The position numbers were made by a program, and so were the translations under genes. A stretch of 15,543 nucleotides of DNA. Source: Treponema sp. (GTDB lineage: Bacteria > Spirochaetota > Spirochaetia > Treponematales > Breznakiellaceae). Positions 15,443 through 15,543 of this stretch are shown here, one piece after another; position 1 is the stretch's first letter, and each line of letters opens with the position of its first letter. Under the pieces are notes generated by a model. That model worked only from the letters and a program-made list of their open reading frames with translations, was not told the origin of the DNA and searched no databases. The DNA is taken from assembly GCA_009786715.1 (NCBI GenBank), contig WQRN01000029.1, positions 1 through 15,543 of the forward strand, given 5' to 3'.

Positions 15443-15543
15443 ATGAGCAGTATCATAGTAAACGGATACAGTCTGCCCAATATTCCCTGGGAAGACAGAC
15501 CATCACATAGTAATCCTGATAAGGAGCGCGTTTCGTTAGAAAC
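15443..15543 (+). CDS. Start of a gene with GH130-like N-terminus, cut by window edge
   Basis: Only 33 codons are visible. The frame is closed upstream by TAG at 15434, so ATG 15443 is the only possible start. The AGG at 15440-15442 touches the ATG, so translation probably depends on coupling with the binding-protein gene that stops 9 bases before. The peptide includes NGYSLPNIPWEDRP (7-20). I recall the pattern LPNIPWEDRP near the start of GH130-family proteins (mannoside phosphorylases and mannosidases), where it precedes the WRY...NPII motif. Residues 21-33 do not yet show that motif, so the family call is tentative. There is no signal peptide, so the product should be cytoplasmic, where a phosphorylase or glycosidase acting on the imported sugar would be expected. 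Confidence 0.45.
   Translation, partial: MSSIIVNGYSLPNIPWEDRPSHSNPDKERVSLE

Overview
The window reads as bacterial chromosome, most likely from a spirochaete of the Treponema type. That is an inference from the AroA variant, the relaxed lipoprotein signal sequences and the class of sugar importer, not from a marker gene. All genes lie on the + strand. I see no rRNA, tRNA, CRISPR array or insertion sequence.

Left part (1-2669). The window opens inside a small XRE-type helix-turn-helix regulator. Next comes aroA (EPSP synthase) behind a perfect extended -10 box placed so close to the ATG that the mRNA should be leaderless. AroA carries an extra serine/threonine/cysteine-rich segment whose DNA holds three near-copies of a 9-bp unit, and it lacks two residues found in the E. 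coli enzyme. A separate 205-residue lipoprotein gene with a CIA30/carbohydrate-binding-like body follows, with its own good sigma-70 promoter and a hairpin in its leader.

Main part (2670-15543). At least nine tightly packed genes form what looks like one operon. The order is: a 963-residue membrane-anchored solute-binding protein with two extra beta-sandwich domains; two permeases (MalF-like, MalG-like); an NHL-propeller/TPR/transmembrane protein; a Yip1-family membrane protein; an 844-residue lipoprotein resembling DUF5696 and probably glycoside-hydrolase-like; a second pair of permeases; a second, soluble solute-binding protein; and the first 33 codons of another gene whose N-terminus resembles GH130-type glycosidases/phosphorylases. 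Several genes overlap or nearly touch, which points to translational coupling. The one sizeable internal gap (13961-14056) holds a terminator-like hairpin, a second hairpin and a strong ribosome binding site, and probably sets the level of the second binding protein separately.

Working model (inference). The lipoprotein hydrolase trims a glycan at the cell surface or in the periplasm. The two binding proteins capture different products, and two type I sugar importers bring them in using an ATPase encoded elsewhere. A phosphorylase or glycosidase then acts on them inside the cell. The NHL/TPR and Yip1 proteins have no known role; being embedded between the transporter halves suggests a membrane assembly linked to the importers. 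I recall a similar gene order (large SBP, permeases, NHL, Yip1, DUF5696, permeases, SBP) from Paenibacillus-type Firmicutes, but I know of no biochemical description. This is the strongest candidate in the window for an undescribed system.
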